In this document: piece after piece, positions 31,413 through 40,936 of the stretch
Layout: each line of letters opens with the position of its first letter
Position numbering within the stretch: position 1 is the first letter of the stretch
Assembly: GCA_963677375.2 (NCBI GenBank)
Contig: CAXXIF010000011.1
Coordinates: 139,304 to 203,303 of the forward strand
Source: Pseudaeromonas sp963677375
Lineage (GTDB): Bacteria; Pseudomonadota; Gammaproteobacteria; Enterobacterales; Aeromonadaceae
Reading direction: 5' to 3'
DNA length: 64,000 nucleotides
Position numbers and translations under genes: made by a program
The notes under the pieces: generated by a model
The model's database searches: none
The model's input: the letters and a program-made list of their open reading frames with translations, nothing else
Told to the model about the DNA's origin: nothing

Positions 31413-33905
31413 TTAAGTGTTGTCGCGGAGAGTGGAGCGGTAGGGGTGGACCTGTTGCTGACCATCTTGCCAGACCAGCTCATAAAATTGCGGCAGATTG
31501 AAGTTGATAAACTGGTTGTCGTAATTAAAGCGTTCGTGGGTCAGGGTGTAGTAGCGATTAACGCTCTGCACCAGATCGTCCCGACTGCCGGAGTAGTCGC
31601 GGTAGATTTCAATCTGGTTGTTCTCATCCAGCACATAGACATTGAAGCCGCCGTCATTCTCCTCGAAGAAGAACTGGATCAATCCATCGCTGGCATAGGA
31701 ATCCACCACCGAGGGGACACACTGACTGGCATCATCTCCTTCCGGTAACGGCTGGCGTTCCAGCTTGTTGCTGGAAACCTGACGGTAGAAGTCGATGGCA
31801 CTCTCCAGCTTCTTCACCGAGACTCCGCGCCGCTCCAGGAACAGGGCATAACGCTCGTGGCCGAGCGAGAGCATCTTCACCAAGCGCTGCTTGTCACGGG
31901 CCAGCCGCAGATCGATGCACTCCTGCACCAACTGGCTGAACTGATTGCGGATCAAGCCACGGAAGTGACGGCTGTAGCAGAAGACGTCTACCGCTTCGGG
32001 TGCCAGAGCATCCTGATGCATCTTGCCCAGAATGGTCGATAACGCCTCGACGATGGCCTCGGGGCCATTGAAATGCAGGGTACGGATCTCGTTCCAGGAG
32101 TTGCGATACACCAGATCGACGGTCCCCACCAGACACTCCTGCTCACGCCCGAAGCTCAGCACATCGGCGCTATCCGCATCAAACTCCAGCTCCCGATCTT
32201 CCCAATGGGAAGTGGGGTCGAGCTCCAGATTCAGGAAGATACCCAGATGGCGGATTTCGCAGGGCCGACTGAGGGCCAGATTACTGGCTGCGTGGAAGCT
32301 GACCGGGAAGGTGGCGGCTAAATCCTGACTGAACTGCTGCAAACTCTCCAGATCCAGATCGGCCCCCTGGGAGCGCAGATGCAGGGTGCTGTTGGCGGTG
32401 AGCAGGCCGTTAAAGTAGGTCCAGGCCACGAGCTTGCTCAGGTAGCCGTTATAGTCGAGGGGCGCCTGACCTATGATAGCGGCCGGCTTGAGCGAGCAGT
32501 TATACAGATACCAGCCGGCACGATTGAGGCGTCCTGGCGGCACCTGAATCAGGCTCATATCTGCCTCGTGCAGGTCGGGCGCTATCTTCAGATTGATGCG
32601 TTGCACCTTGCCCGGCAAGGCTTCGAAAGCGGCATATAACTTGCGCGACAGTATGCCGATATCTTCCGGGTTGATGGATTCACTGATGTTATTGCGGCGG
32701 GCAAACTGGATGAGCTGGCTATAACTCTGCATCAGAGCCTCCAGCAATTCACCGTAGGCTTGTTTTACCTCGGCCACTTTCCAGCCGTTGCGGTTATCCA
32801 GATGACGCAGTTGCTGCTGATCCCAGCCCCACTCCGTGACCAGTGCTGTGATCACATCCCGTCGCCACTGACCGTGTTTAGGCTCGCTGCCACGGCTCAG
32901 ATCGTCACACACCTTGAGATAGAAGCAACGCCGCGCCAGATCCAGCCGCTTGTAATCCCCTTGGCCACTCAGGTAATGAGTCACCTTGTCCAGCATCAGG
33001 TAGTAGGTGTCCAGACGCAGGCTGTACTCATCATGCTGCTGGAACCAGTCCCGGGTTTCGACCGAAAGCAATCGGGTATGGGGAAATTCGGCGGAATAGG
33101 CCTCCATCAGCAGGATTTTCAGCACCGCCTTGTAGGGCGAATCCAGCCCCTTATACAGCAACCAAAGTGCCGAGCCGAAGTACTCCTCGGCAGGTATCCG
33201 CTGCAGACTGCCCAGATCCAGCCAGGCATCCCGCTGCAGTTGCCCGGAAGCAAACAGCGCCTCGACCTGTTCATCGTAAGCCTCATCCCAATCACCGGGC
33301 AGTATGGGCCATAACAGCCGCTGACCAGCGATACGCAAGGCACTGCGATAAAACTCATCCAGCAGTAACAGGTGCTGGGCGCTGCCGCAATTATCCCCGC
33401 CCAGTTCGGCACGGTTGTGCAGACGGAACTTGTTGTCCGGGATCAGGAAGAAGTTGAGCTCGACGCCACGGTTTTCCGCCAGCTTGGAGATGAGCAGACA
33501 CTTGTGTTCCAGCAGCTCGAGGCGTTCAGCCTCCAGGGCATGGGAATGGCAGACCCAGATATCCAGATCCGAGCGGCAACACTGACCGATGGACGAGGTG
33601 CTGCCCATGGAATAGAGGCCAAGAATCGACCGCTCGTGAGCCTGGATACCGGCGTGGCAGTTGGTGGCAATGCAGATGTCTTCAATGAAATCCCGCTGGC
33701 TGGCGGACAGCTCGAAGCTGGCGATGCCGTGAGGCACTTCGCCGGAGACATAGCCTGGCAGGAGCGGATGGTTAAAATGAAACAAGACCGGCAACAACTC
33801 GAAGAGCTGTTGGCCATGTTGACTCATTGCTTCCAATGCACGCTCAGTCCTGGTCTGATTCATCGCATCATAGCGGGCTATGAGCGTTGCGAATTCATGT
33901 GACAA
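31413..33905 (-). CDS. cyaA: Class I adenylate cyclase
   Basis: CyaA makes cAMP, the CRP co-activator. The 830-residue protein has the nucleotidyltransferase motif GSTSSIGQCCRSDLDIWVCH (about residues 108-127) in the catalytic half and the C-terminal regulatory half ending in FINFNLPQFYELV. The first codon is TTG: the resulting N-terminus (FATLIARYDAMNQTRTERAL) aligns from the first residues with E. coli CyaA, whose start is also TTG. AAGGTC precedes it. It diverges from hemC with CRP-like sites in between, suggesting autoregulation. Confidence 0.96.
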   Translation of the reverse strand: MSHEFATLIARYDAMNQTRTERALEAMSQHGQQLFELLPVLFHFNHPLLPGYVSGEVPHGIASFELSASQRDFIEDICIATNCHAGIQAHERSILGLYSMGSTSSIGQCCRSDLDIWVCHSHALEAERLELLEHKCLLISKLAENRGVELNFFLIPDNKFRLHNRAELGGDNCGSAQHLLLLDEFYRSALRIAGQRLLWPILPGDWDEAYDEQVEALFASGQLQRDAWLDLGSLQRIPAEEYFGSALWLLYKGLDSPYKAVLKILLMEAYSAEFPHTRLLSVETRDWFQQHDEYSLRLDTYYLMLDKVTHYLSGQGDYKRLDLARRCFYLKVCDDLSRGSEPKHGQWRRDVITALVTEWGWDQQQLRHLDNRNGWKVAEVKQAYGELLEALMQSYSQLIQFARRNNISESINPEDIGILSRKLYAAFEALPGKVQRINLKIAPDLHEADMSLIQVPPGRLNRAGWYLYNCSLKPAAIIGQAPLDYNGYLSKLVAWTYFNGLLTANSTLHLRSQGADLDLESLQQFSQDLAATFPVSFHAASNLALSRPCEIRHLGIFLNLELDPTSHWEDRELEFDADSADVLSFGREQECLVGTVDLVYRNSWNEIRTLHFNGPEAIVEALSTILGKMHQDALAPEAVDVFCYSRHFRGLIRNQFSQLVQECIDLRLARDKQRLVKMLSLGHERYALFLERRGVSVKKLESAIDFYRQVSSNKLERQPLPEGDDASQCVPSVVDSYASDGLIQFFFEENDGGFNVYVLDENNQIEIYRDYSGSRDDLVQSVNRYYTLTHERFNYDNQFINFNLPQFYELVWQDGQQQVHPYRSTLRDNT

Positions 33906-33964
33906 CCGACTGACCTTAATCCCACAAACATCCAGACCCGAATCGCACCGAATTCGAGCAAAAG

Positions 33965-34116
33965 TGTGAGCATGGTAACAACAGCCAGTAGTCCGGTAAA
34001 CCTTTTCTCCACGACCGGGAATCAGCCCGTTTAGTGAATCGATTAATCATGATAGGGGTCGCAAATGTAACCGCAATCAGGGGCTAAGTGGTTAGATTCA
34101 TGTGAAACGAATCACG
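33965..34116. promoter_or_regulatory. CRP-like sites in the cyaA-hemC intergenic region
   Basis: A near-perfect site TGTGA-AACGAA-TCACG lies at 34101-34116, and a weaker TGTGA-GCATGG-TAACA at 33965-33980. The consensus is TGTGA-N6-TCACA. The second lies 60 bases upstream of the cyaA start, the first about 90 bases upstream of hemC. In E. coli CRP-cAMP represses cyaA from this same intergenic region, so feedback control is likely; an effect on hemC is possible. Confidence 0.7.
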
Positions 34117-34204
34117 GCCGCCAAAGTGACTCATTCGAGCGCCTCATGCAGCCATTCGGCAAGAGTGTTACTATTCGGACATTCGTTCCCCTGCCGTTGT
34201 GATC

Positions 34205-35131
34205 ATGAGAAGCATCATTCGCATCGCCACCCGCAAGAGCCCGCTGGCCCTGTGGCAAGCCAACCACGTCAAATCACGCCTCGAAACCCTCTATCCGCAA
34301 CTGCGGGTCGAACTGCTGCCGATGAGCACCAAGGGCGACAAGATCCTCGACAGTCCGCTGGCCAAAGTGGGCGGCAAGGGGTTGTTCGTCAAGGAGCTGG
34401 AGCTGGCCATGCTGGCCGGAGAGGCCGACATTGCCGTGCACTCCATGAAAGACGTGCCGGTGGAGTTTCCGACCGGCTTAGGTCTGTGCATCATCTGCGA
34501 ACGAGAAGACCCGCGAGATGCCTTCGTCAGCCCTCGTTTCTCCTCGATTGCCGAACTGCCTGCTGGCAGCCGGGTTGGAACCTCCAGCCTGCGTCGCCAA
34601 TGCCAGCTGCGAGCCCAACGTCCGGATCTGCACATTCTGGATCTGCGCGGCAACGTCAACAGCCGCTTGGCCAAGCTGGATGCCGGAGAATATGATGCCA
34701 TCATTCTGGCGGCGGCCGGGCTTAAACGCCTCGAGATGCCGGAGCGGATCACGGCCCTGCTGAGCCCTGAAGAGAGCCTGCCCGCCAATGGTCAGGGCGC
34801 CGTCGGCATCGAGTGCCGCTTGGAAGACAGCGAATTGCTGGCCCTGCTGGCACCGTTGGAGCACACCCCCACCCGGCAACGAGTGCTGGCCGAACGGGCC
34901 ATGAATCGCGCCCTGCAGGGCGGGTGCCAGGTCCCCATCGGCTCCTATTCTGAAATTGAGGGTGACCAGCTCTGGTTGCGTGGTCTGGTCGGTCGTCCGG
35001 ATGGCAGCCGGGTACTGCACGCCGAGATCCGCGGCCCGCTGCTGCAGGCCGAAGCGCTGGGAGCAGAATTGGCCGGACGGCTGCTGGCTCTGGGCGCGGC
35101 CGATATTCTGGCCGAGGTCTATACGCCATGA
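34205..35131 (+). CDS. hemC: Porphobilinogen deaminase (hydroxymethylbilane synthase)
   Basis: HemC polymerises four porphobilinogens into hydroxymethylbilane. The 308-residue protein has the substrate-binding core GTSSLRRQCQL, the loop RGNVNSRLAKL, and the cysteine that carries the dipyrromethane cofactor in ALQGGCQVPIGSY. The ATG at 34205 begins the conserved sequence (RSIIRIATRKSPLALWQ). It is the first gene of hemCDXY. Confidence 0.96.
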   Translation: MRSIIRIATRKSPLALWQANHVKSRLETLYPQLRVELLPMSTKGDKILDSPLAKVGGKGLFVKELELAMLAGEADIAVHSMKDVPVEFPTGLGLCIICEREDPRDAFVSPRFSSIAELPAGSRVGTSSLRRQCQLRAQRPDLHILDLRGNVNSRLAKLDAGEYDAIILAAAGLKRLEMPERITALLSPEESLPANGQGAVGIECRLEDSELLALLAPLEHTPTRQRVLAERAMNRALQGGCQVPIGSYSEIEGDQLWLRGLVGRPDGSRVLHAEIRGPLLQAEALGAELAGRLLALGAADILAEVYTP

Positions 35132-35856
35132 CCCCGCTCATCCTGCGACCGGAGCCTCAGGCCAGTGAATTGGCCAGCCAGCTGAGCGCCTTAGGCCACA
35201 CCCCGCAACTGTGCCCCTTGCTCACCATAGTTCCGGGACGCGAGCTGCCGCTGTTGCCCGAGGCGCTGTCGCATCATGATCGGCTGATTGCCATCAGCGC
35301 CCATGCGGTGGAACAGGCGACACTTTGGCTCAGTCAGCATGATCAGAGCTGGCCACAGCTACCGACTTTCGCTGTGGGTAGCGCCACCGCCGCCAGTTGG
35401 CAAGCCTGTGGCGTTGCGGCCCACACCCCGCAAGACGCCCGGAGTGAAGGGCTGTTGGCCCTGCCGGAGCTGGCGGCGCTGCAGGGTCTCCGGGTGTTGA
35501 TCCTGCGTGGGGATGGTGGCCGGGAGTTTTTAGCCGAGCAGTTGCGAGCCCGGGGAGCCCGTGTGACCTACTGCGAATGTTACCAACGGCAGTGGCCGGA
35601 GCTGGATGGCGCCAAGCTGTGCACGCAGTGGCGTACAGCCGGAGTCGACAGTGTTATCATCAGCAGCGGTGAAATATTGCGGCGCTTTTTGCAATTACTC
35701 CCCACGCATCAACACGACTGGCTTCGCAGCCTACAGATTATTGTACCCAGCCACCGGGTTGCCACCTTGGTGGCCGAAGCCGGTCTACCCGACGCCACAG
35801 TGGCGCAGGGGGCTACTCATGCTGCCATGGTGGCGGCTCTCGGCAAGAGGAATTAA
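35128..35856 (+). CDS. hemD: Uroporphyrinogen-III synthase
   Basis: HemD closes and inverts ring D of hydroxymethylbilane. The family is very divergent; here support comes from length (242), the start TPLILRPEPQASELASQLSA, the motif LRVLILRGDGGREFLAEQLR, and position overlapping the hemC stop by 4 bases (ATGA). Confidence 0.92.
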   Translation: MTPLILRPEPQASELASQLSALGHTPQLCPLLTIVPGRELPLLPEALSHHDRLIAISAHAVEQATLWLSQHDQSWPQLPTFAVGSATAASWQACGVAAHTPQDARSEGLLALPELAALQGLRVLILRGDGGREFLAEQLRARGARVTYCECYQRQWPELDGAKLCTQWRTAGVDSVIISSGEILRRFLQLLPTHQHDWLRSLQIIVPSHRVATLVAEAGLPDATVAQGATHAAMVAALGKRN

Positions 35857-35859
35857 GGC

Positions 35860-36954
35860 ATGACAGAACAAGTATCCGCCACCCCACTTCCAGCCAATAG
35901 CCAGGAGTCTCCTGAAGCGCGTCCAGCGACTCCCCCCCCGGCGCCGAAACAGGCGGCTGGTGCACGGCATAACTGGCTCGGTGCTCTGGCGATCCTGCTG
36001 GTCTTGGCGGCCTGTGCCGGCGGCTACCTGTACGAGAACTGGCGCAGTCAGCAGCAGACGGCCGCTTTGCACCAGTTGGAGCTTAAATTGGTCGAACTGC
36101 AGCAACAGCAACCCGCCCTGCAGGAGAACGACCACCAGCGACAACAGCAGTTGCAAAATCTGAGCACTAACCAGCAACAGTTGTCCGATAAACAGGGGCA
36201 GCTGGAAAAACAGTTGCTGGGTCTGGAGAGCCGGCGCCCCAATGACTGGTTGCTGGCCGAGGCTGACTATCTGGTGCGGATGGCCGGACGCAAGCTCTGG
36301 CTGGAGCGAGATGTGATGGCGGCGCAGATGCTGCTCATCGAAGCGGATAATCGCCTGCGCGACATGAATGATGCCAGCCTGTTGCCACTGCGTCAGGCAC
36401 TGACCAGTGATCTAACCAAACTCAAGGAACTGCCCCTTCTCGATCGTGAAGGGTTGGTGTTGCGCATCGGTGCCCTCATTGACAACGTGGATCAACTCAC
36501 GCTGCTGGGCATCAATCCGCCGCCAACGGCCGAAGGGGAAGAGGATGCCAAACTCACCAGTGATCCAGGCGACTGGCAGACCAACCTGAAGAAAAGCTGG
36601 ACCACCTTCAGTGAAAACTTCATTACCATCCGTCGCCGGAACGGCAATACCGAAGCCCTGATTTCCCCGCAACAAACCTGGTATCTGAAGGAAAACCTGA
36701 AGACCCGCTTGCTGCAGGCCCAACTGGCCATCTATCGGGAACAACAAGCGGTCTACGAAGATAATCTGACTAAGGCAAGCAACTGGCTGGAGCAGTACTT
36801 CGACCCGAATGACAGCACCAGCCAGTACATGCACGGCGAGATTGCCAAGCTGCTGGAACAACCCGTGGTGCTGGACTATCCGAAACAGTTCCAGAGCCAA
36901 CATCAGCTCGAAGAGCTGGTCCATCAACGCCTGCAACATCTGATGGCCCAGTGA
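35860..36954 (+). CDS. hemX: HemX family membrane protein
   Basis: The 364-residue protein has a Pro/Ala-rich cytoplasmic N-terminus, one membrane helix (LGALAILLVLAACAGGYLYE, about residues 39-58), a Gln-rich coiled coil (residues 65-125), and the conserved DWLLAEADYLVRMAGRKLWL region. It is often called uroporphyrin-III C-methyltransferase, but the sequence has no SAM-methyltransferase motif and its function is unproven. It lies 3 bases after hemD. Confidence 0.9.
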   Translation: MTEQVSATPLPANSQESPEARPATPPPAPKQAAGARHNWLGALAILLVLAACAGGYLYENWRSQQQTAALHQLELKLVELQQQQPALQENDHQRQQQLQNLSTNQQQLSDKQGQLEKQLLGLESRRPNDWLLAEADYLVRMAGRKLWLERDVMAAQMLLIEADNRLRDMNDASLLPLRQALTSDLTKLKELPLLDREGLVLRIGALIDNVDQLTLLGINPPPTAEGEEDAKLTSDPGDWQTNLKKSWTTFSENFITIRRRNGNTEALISPQQTWYLKENLKTRLLQAQLAIYREQQAVYEDNLTKASNWLEQYFDPNDSTSQYMHGEIAKLLEQPVVLDYPKQFQSQHQLEELVHQRLQHLMAQ

Positions 36955-36964
36955 GGAGAGGATC

Positions 36965-38143
36965 ATGATTCGTGTCTTGCTGTTACTGCTGATCCTCGCT
37001 GCCGCCATGGTGTGCGGCCCCCTCCTGGCGGGCAACAAGGGCTATGTACTGATTGCCGTGGGTGAGTACACCATCGAAATGACGGTGGTGAGTGCCGTTA
37101 TTTTGGCGTTTTTCCTCTACGGAGCTCTGCTAGTCGGTGAAGGGCTATTGGTTCGCCTGTTCGGCATCAGGGGCTCGACCCGACGCTGGATGTTGAGCCG
37201 CCGTCGCCGCAAGGCCAGGGAGCGAACCTTGGCCGGTACCCTGGCGTTGGCCGAAGGTCAGTTCCGGCAGGCTGAAACCCTGATGCGAAAAAGTGCTCCA
37301 GACAGTGAGCAAGCACTGCTGAACTATCTCAGTGCCGCGGAGGCGGCCCAGGCCCAAGGTGAATCAAGCCGCCGTGATGAGTATCTGCAACAAGCGGCGG
37401 CTCAGCATCCGCGGGCCTCGCTAGCGGTCAGCCTGATCCGGGCTCGTCTGCTGCTGCGCCAACAACAGTATGCCGAAGCCGAACAGATGCTGGAAAGTCT
37501 CAACCAGGAACACCCGCAGCATGCCGTCATCCAGCAACTGCTCAAAGAGTGTTATCAGGCGCTCGGCCACTGGGCTCCCCTGCTGGCCCTGTTACCCCAG
37601 TTGCAGAAGCGCAAGCAGCTCAGTACCGAAGAGCAGCAACAGCTGCATCAACAGATTTATCCGGCCCTGTTTGAGCAACAAGCCGCCTCGGCCGGTGGCA
37701 GCGGGGTTCTGACCCTGTGGCGCGAACTGCCCAAAGGGTTAAAACAGGATACAGCGTTGCAGGCCGCCGCCGCGCGGGCGCTGATCCGCCACGACGAGGA
37801 GAGCGCCGCCCTGGACCTATTACAGGATGGGCTGCGTCGTCAGCTCGAACCCGGATTACTGGCCCTGATCCCGCTGCTGCAGCATGCCGCCCCGCGGCTG
37901 CTGGCCCAGCTACAAAAGTGGGAACAACAGAGCACCGAGCCCTCCGCCCCCCTGCTACAGGCCATCGGCTCCCTGTTGCTGCGGCAACGGGAGTTTGAGC
38001 CTGCCCAGCAGTACCTGGAGCGAGCCGTGGCACTACAGCCGGATGCCGCCGCCTATCAAGCGCTGGCCGAACTCATGGAACAATTACGCCTGTTCGAAAA
38101 GGCCAACACCTACTACCGCCTGAGCATTTCCAGCGCTTATTGA
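36965..38143 (+). CDS. hemY: HemY TPR membrane protein
   Basis: The 392-residue protein has two N-terminal membrane helices (residues 1-20 and about 40-60) followed by a cytoplasmic or periplasmic array of TPR-like helices with the signature LAGTLALAEGQFRQAETLM. It belongs to the enterobacterial HemY family, different from protoporphyrinogen oxidase HemY of Bacillus; it is thought to assist late heme steps. It closes the hemCDXY operon. Confidence 0.92.
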   Translation: MIRVLLLLLILAAAMVCGPLLAGNKGYVLIAVGEYTIEMTVVSAVILAFFLYGALLVGEGLLVRLFGIRGSTRRWMLSRRRRKARERTLAGTLALAEGQFRQAETLMRKSAPDSEQALLNYLSAAEAAQAQGESSRRDEYLQQAAAQHPRASLAVSLIRARLLLRQQQYAEAEQMLESLNQEHPQHAVIQQLLKECYQALGHWAPLLALLPQLQKRKQLSTEEQQQLHQQIYPALFEQQAASAGGSGVLTLWRELPKGLKQDTALQAAAARALIRHDEESAALDLLQDGLRRQLEPGLLALIPLLQHAAPRLLAQLQKWEQQSTEPSAPLLQAIGSLLLRQREFEPAQQYLERAVALQPDAAAYQALAELMEQLRLFEKANTYYRLSISSAY

Positions 38144-38151
38144 ACCCCTTC

Positions 38152-38184
38152 CGTCGGTCGATAGCTTGCTTCTGTCGACCGACG
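38152..38184. repeat. Perfect 10-bp inverted repeat after hemY
   Basis: CGTCGGTCGA and TCGACCGACG flank a 13-base loop, starting 9 bases after the hemY stop. There is no T run, so it may be an mRNA-end structure or a protein-binding palindrome. Confidence 0.5.
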
Positions 38185-38305
38185 CCGAATATTTGCACTG
38201 TCGGAATTGACAGTTTCTCAATAGCTCTCCAACATCGGCCGATTCGGCAAGAGATTTGCTTGCAAATAATTGCCCACCTTCGGCCAGCCTGAGAGAAAAC
38301 ACCCC

Positions 38306-40591
38306 ATGGGTCATAGCTTCAATTTTCGTCACCCTGACGCCCGGGCCGCCTCGCCGATCGAGCGCATCCTCCTCGGTGTGCTGGGGTTCTTGCTGATGCT
38401 GGTGCTGCTATTACCCGTGGTACGCGACGAAGGGCTGCTCTATCCCGGCTACCACCTGAAGTTCGGTGACGTCGCCGAACTGCAAAATCTGGGCATGATC
38501 TACAAGAGCGATGATCGCGGCACCTATGCGGTGCTGGATGCCAACTGGCGTTTCACCCAACCCCTGCAGCCTGGGGATCATATCGTCTATCACCTGAGTC
38601 GGCCGGACGGCCAAGAGGCCAGTCATATTGATCTGACGATTGGTCACCACGAAGGGCTAAACCCCGAGTGTCTGGCCCAAGGTGGCTGTGATGTGCCCAT
38701 CGCCGCCAGCATCCGTGTGCTAAAAGAGTCTCTCGCCGAACAATATCGGCTCACTGCCGAGTTGGTGCGTCCCGGTGCGGTGGCGACTGCAGCTTTCAAT
38801 ACCCCGCAGCTCGTCCGCACCCTGCCGCAGAGCGGTTTCAGCCTGCAACGTATGTTGCTGAGTCTGGGTTCGACTCTGCTGGTGTGCTGGGGGTTGCTGC
38901 GCGTGCTGGCACCGGTGCTACGTCAGGGACTACGCTGGCGGATCACCGGCATCATTCTGATCGCCAACCTCTGTTTCCTGCTATTGCATGCCACCTTCTG
39001 CTTCCGCTTCAGTGAGTTCGTGGTCTGGTCCGAATACCGAATCAATCACTACTATCTCTCCTGGGCCCTGGTAACCCTCGGCTGGCTGGTCAGTGTACTG
39101 GTCGGGCGCCATCTCTATATGGGGCTGATTTTTACCACCCTGTTTGCCATAGGGCTGCTGGCTAACTTTGCCAAAATTAGCATTTATGGCACCTCGCTGG
39201 GCGGCGATGACCTGAACAACCTGGTTAGCCTGGTACAGATCCTGATCGGGGATCATGGCCTCTGGGTGGCTGGGATCGGAGCCTCCCTGCTGGTTATGCT
39301 CTGGCGTCTGCGCTGGTTTAACTGGGTGCTGCGCTTCATAGCCGTTCTCATCACCTTCTTCGGTTTCAGCGTGTTCGCGATTCAGGCCAGCAATACGGTC
39401 CTCGGACCGAATATCAACTACTTCAACAACGAGGCCAGTTACCACCGAGATATGGTGCGACGTGGACCCTCCCTCTATCTGTTTGACCTGATTAACGGCC
39501 TGGTCTCCGGCAGCACCATCTACAGCTATCCGGTCACTACGTCGCCCCTGCAAATACCGCAGGTTCAGCCCCCGGCCACCCCATCCGCCAAACCCGCCTG
39601 GGATCTGGTCATTGTCATGCAATACGAGGCATTGTGGCTGGGCTGGGAAGGGGGGATCTGTAAACCAGCCCCGACCCTGAAGCTGCCGGCAACGGTGCAG
39701 GCGGTACAGCAGCAGATCCACTCCCCGACCACGGGCGGCATGACGGTGCTGGCCGAGTTCGAGATGAATACCGGGCTGCCGGTCGGTCTGGTCAAACAGG
39801 GGATTGTGCCCTACTACTATCTGGCCAAGCAGGCGGCTGGTCTGGCCCGTACGGCCGACGAATTAGGGTACAGCACCCACTTCTTCCACCCCTACAAGCA
39901 AAATTTTTGGGGTCGGGACAAGGCCATTCCGGCCTTGGGCTATCAACATCGTCACTTCGAGGACGAGTTCAACGCGCTGGATCATAAGGGCTTTTACACC
40001 AGCGACCGGACGCTTGTGCAACACATACTGACCCAGGCCAATGCCGACTCGGCTCCGCAATTGATCTATGCCGTGACGATGCAGGGGCATGGCCCCTTCA
40101 ACCAGAACCGTTACAGCCAGCAAGAGCTGGACGCCGCCTGTCCGGGACTGAGTGAGAGCGATCGGCAGACCCTGAATACCTATTACACCGGCGTGGTCGA
40201 TGCCATGGCATCCCTGCAAACGCTGCTCAACGGTCTGGATGCCAGCGGAAAGCATTACCTGCTATTGGCCTTTGGTGACCACCAACCCTATCTGATGAGT
40301 GCCGGAACCCGGGTTTTGCCTCCCCATGCCAAAACCGAGATGACCTTCCGCATCCCCTTCATGGCGTTCAGCCGGACCGGTAGCGGGCCATTGAACGAGC
40401 AATATAAGAACGTACGCCAGCTGTTCCAGGCCGGACAAGTGACCCGGGCTCTGCTCGGCGACCGCCAGTTCATGCCGGATCTACCACAACCGCTGCTGCA
40501 TCCTCTCCTCGGCAAAGAGCCGGGCTTTGACCCTGCCAGCTATCAGCAGGCCCTCAAAGCCACCTTCGATGCCACGACATTCCGCAACTAG
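38306..40591 (+). CDS. LTA synthase/OpgB-like membrane phosphotransferase (sulfatase superfamily)
   Basis: The 761-residue protein has an N-terminal helix (residues 19-36), a periplasmic insert of about 140 residues, a block of four to five helices (about 190-370), then a periplasmic alkaline-phosphatase-fold domain. The domain shows IVMQYEALWLGWEGG, the probable Thr nucleophile in TTGGMTVLAEFEMNTGLP, and metal-ligand regions THFFHPYKQNFWGRDKA and FGDHQPY. Relatives transfer phosphoglycerol or phosphoethanolamine to envelope glycans. The long N-terminal insert is unlike LtaS. I start it at 38306, with GAGAG upstream. The acceptor is unknown. Confidence 0.8.
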   Translation: MGHSFNFRHPDARAASPIERILLGVLGFLLMLVLLLPVVRDEGLLYPGYHLKFGDVAELQNLGMIYKSDDRGTYAVLDANWRFTQPLQPGDHIVYHLSRPDGQEASHIDLTIGHHEGLNPECLAQGGCDVPIAASIRVLKESLAEQYRLTAELVRPGAVATAAFNTPQLVRTLPQSGFSLQRMLLSLGSTLLVCWGLLRVLAPVLRQGLRWRITGIILIANLCFLLLHATFCFRFSEFVVWSEYRINHYYLSWALVTLGWLVSVLVGRHLYMGLIFTTLFAIGLLANFAKISIYGTSLGGDDLNNLVSLVQILIGDHGLWVAGIGASLLVMLWRLRWFNWVLRFIAVLITFFGFSVFAIQASNTVLGPNINYFNNEASYHRDMVRRGPSLYLFDLINGLVSGSTIYSYPVTTSPLQIPQVQPPATPSAKPAWDLVIVMQYEALWLGWEGGICKPAPTLKLPATVQAVQQQIHSPTTGGMTVLAEFEMNTGLPVGLVKQGIVPYYYLAKQAAGLARTADELGYSTHFFHPYKQNFWGRDKAIPALGYQHRHFEDEFNALDHKGFYTSDRTLVQHILTQANADSAPQLIYAVTMQGHGPFNQNRYSQQELDAACPGLSESDRQTLNTYYTGVVDAMASLQTLLNGLDASGKHYLLLAFGDHQPYLMSAGTRVLPPHAKTEMTFRIPFMAFSRTGSGPLNEQYKNVRQLFQAGQVTRALLGDRQFMPDLPQPLLHPLLGKEPGFDPASYQQALKATFDATTFRN

Positions 40592-40598
40592 GTCAGAT

Positions 40599-40625
40599 AG
40601 TCCTGCCGACACGATCGGCAGGACT
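40599..40625. terminator. Strong hairpin after the LtaS-like gene
   Basis: An 11-bp perfect stem (AGTCCTGCCGA, CACGA loop, TCGGCAGGACT) begins 8 bases after the stop codon. It is not followed by a clear T run, so it may terminate poorly or protect the mRNA end. Confidence 0.5.
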
Positions 40626-40647
40626 CACACTCCTGTTATTGGTGCTT

Positions 40648-40677
40648 TGCACTATTTCGATGCACTATTTTAGTGCC
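40648..40677 (+). promoter_or_regulatory. Two overlapping NtrC-type boxes upstream of amt
   Basis: TGCACTATTTCGATGCA (40648-40664) and TGCACTATTTTAGTGCC (40661-40677) are 17-bp palindromes matching known enterobacterial NtrC sites of the form GCAC-Nx-GTGC; a third half-site GGTGC lies at 40641. Nitrogen-limitation control of amt is the likely purpose. A GG-N10-GC spacing compatible with a sigma-54 promoter occurs at 40699-40712 but matches poorly elsewhere. The remaining 345-base gap before amt has no gene. Confidence 0.6.
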
Positions 40678-40936
40678 AAGCCCCATCAGGGAATCCACGG
40701 CAACCCCATGGCTTCATGATTCAATTTATCCTTCATCATCATAAGGTTATAACCATGTCGCTCCGCGTGCTGGCGAGTTGGTACAATTTGTGTATAAGCA
40801 CTGGCCGCGCACCAGAAGAACTCCCCCAGTTGGTTCGATTGCGCGATAAATGTGCTTAATGCAAGCCAAAACAATCAGAACGAGGCGAACCCAGGATGTT
40901 GGTTGCGCCATTTTGTAGCGATGGAGGTCAGTTGTA

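Noticed and set aside
40699..40712. Sigma-54 promoter for amt
   Set aside because: Only the GG-N10-GC spacing fits; the surrounding bases differ from the consensus and it is only about 20 bases from the NtrC boxes, so I do not list it as a feature.
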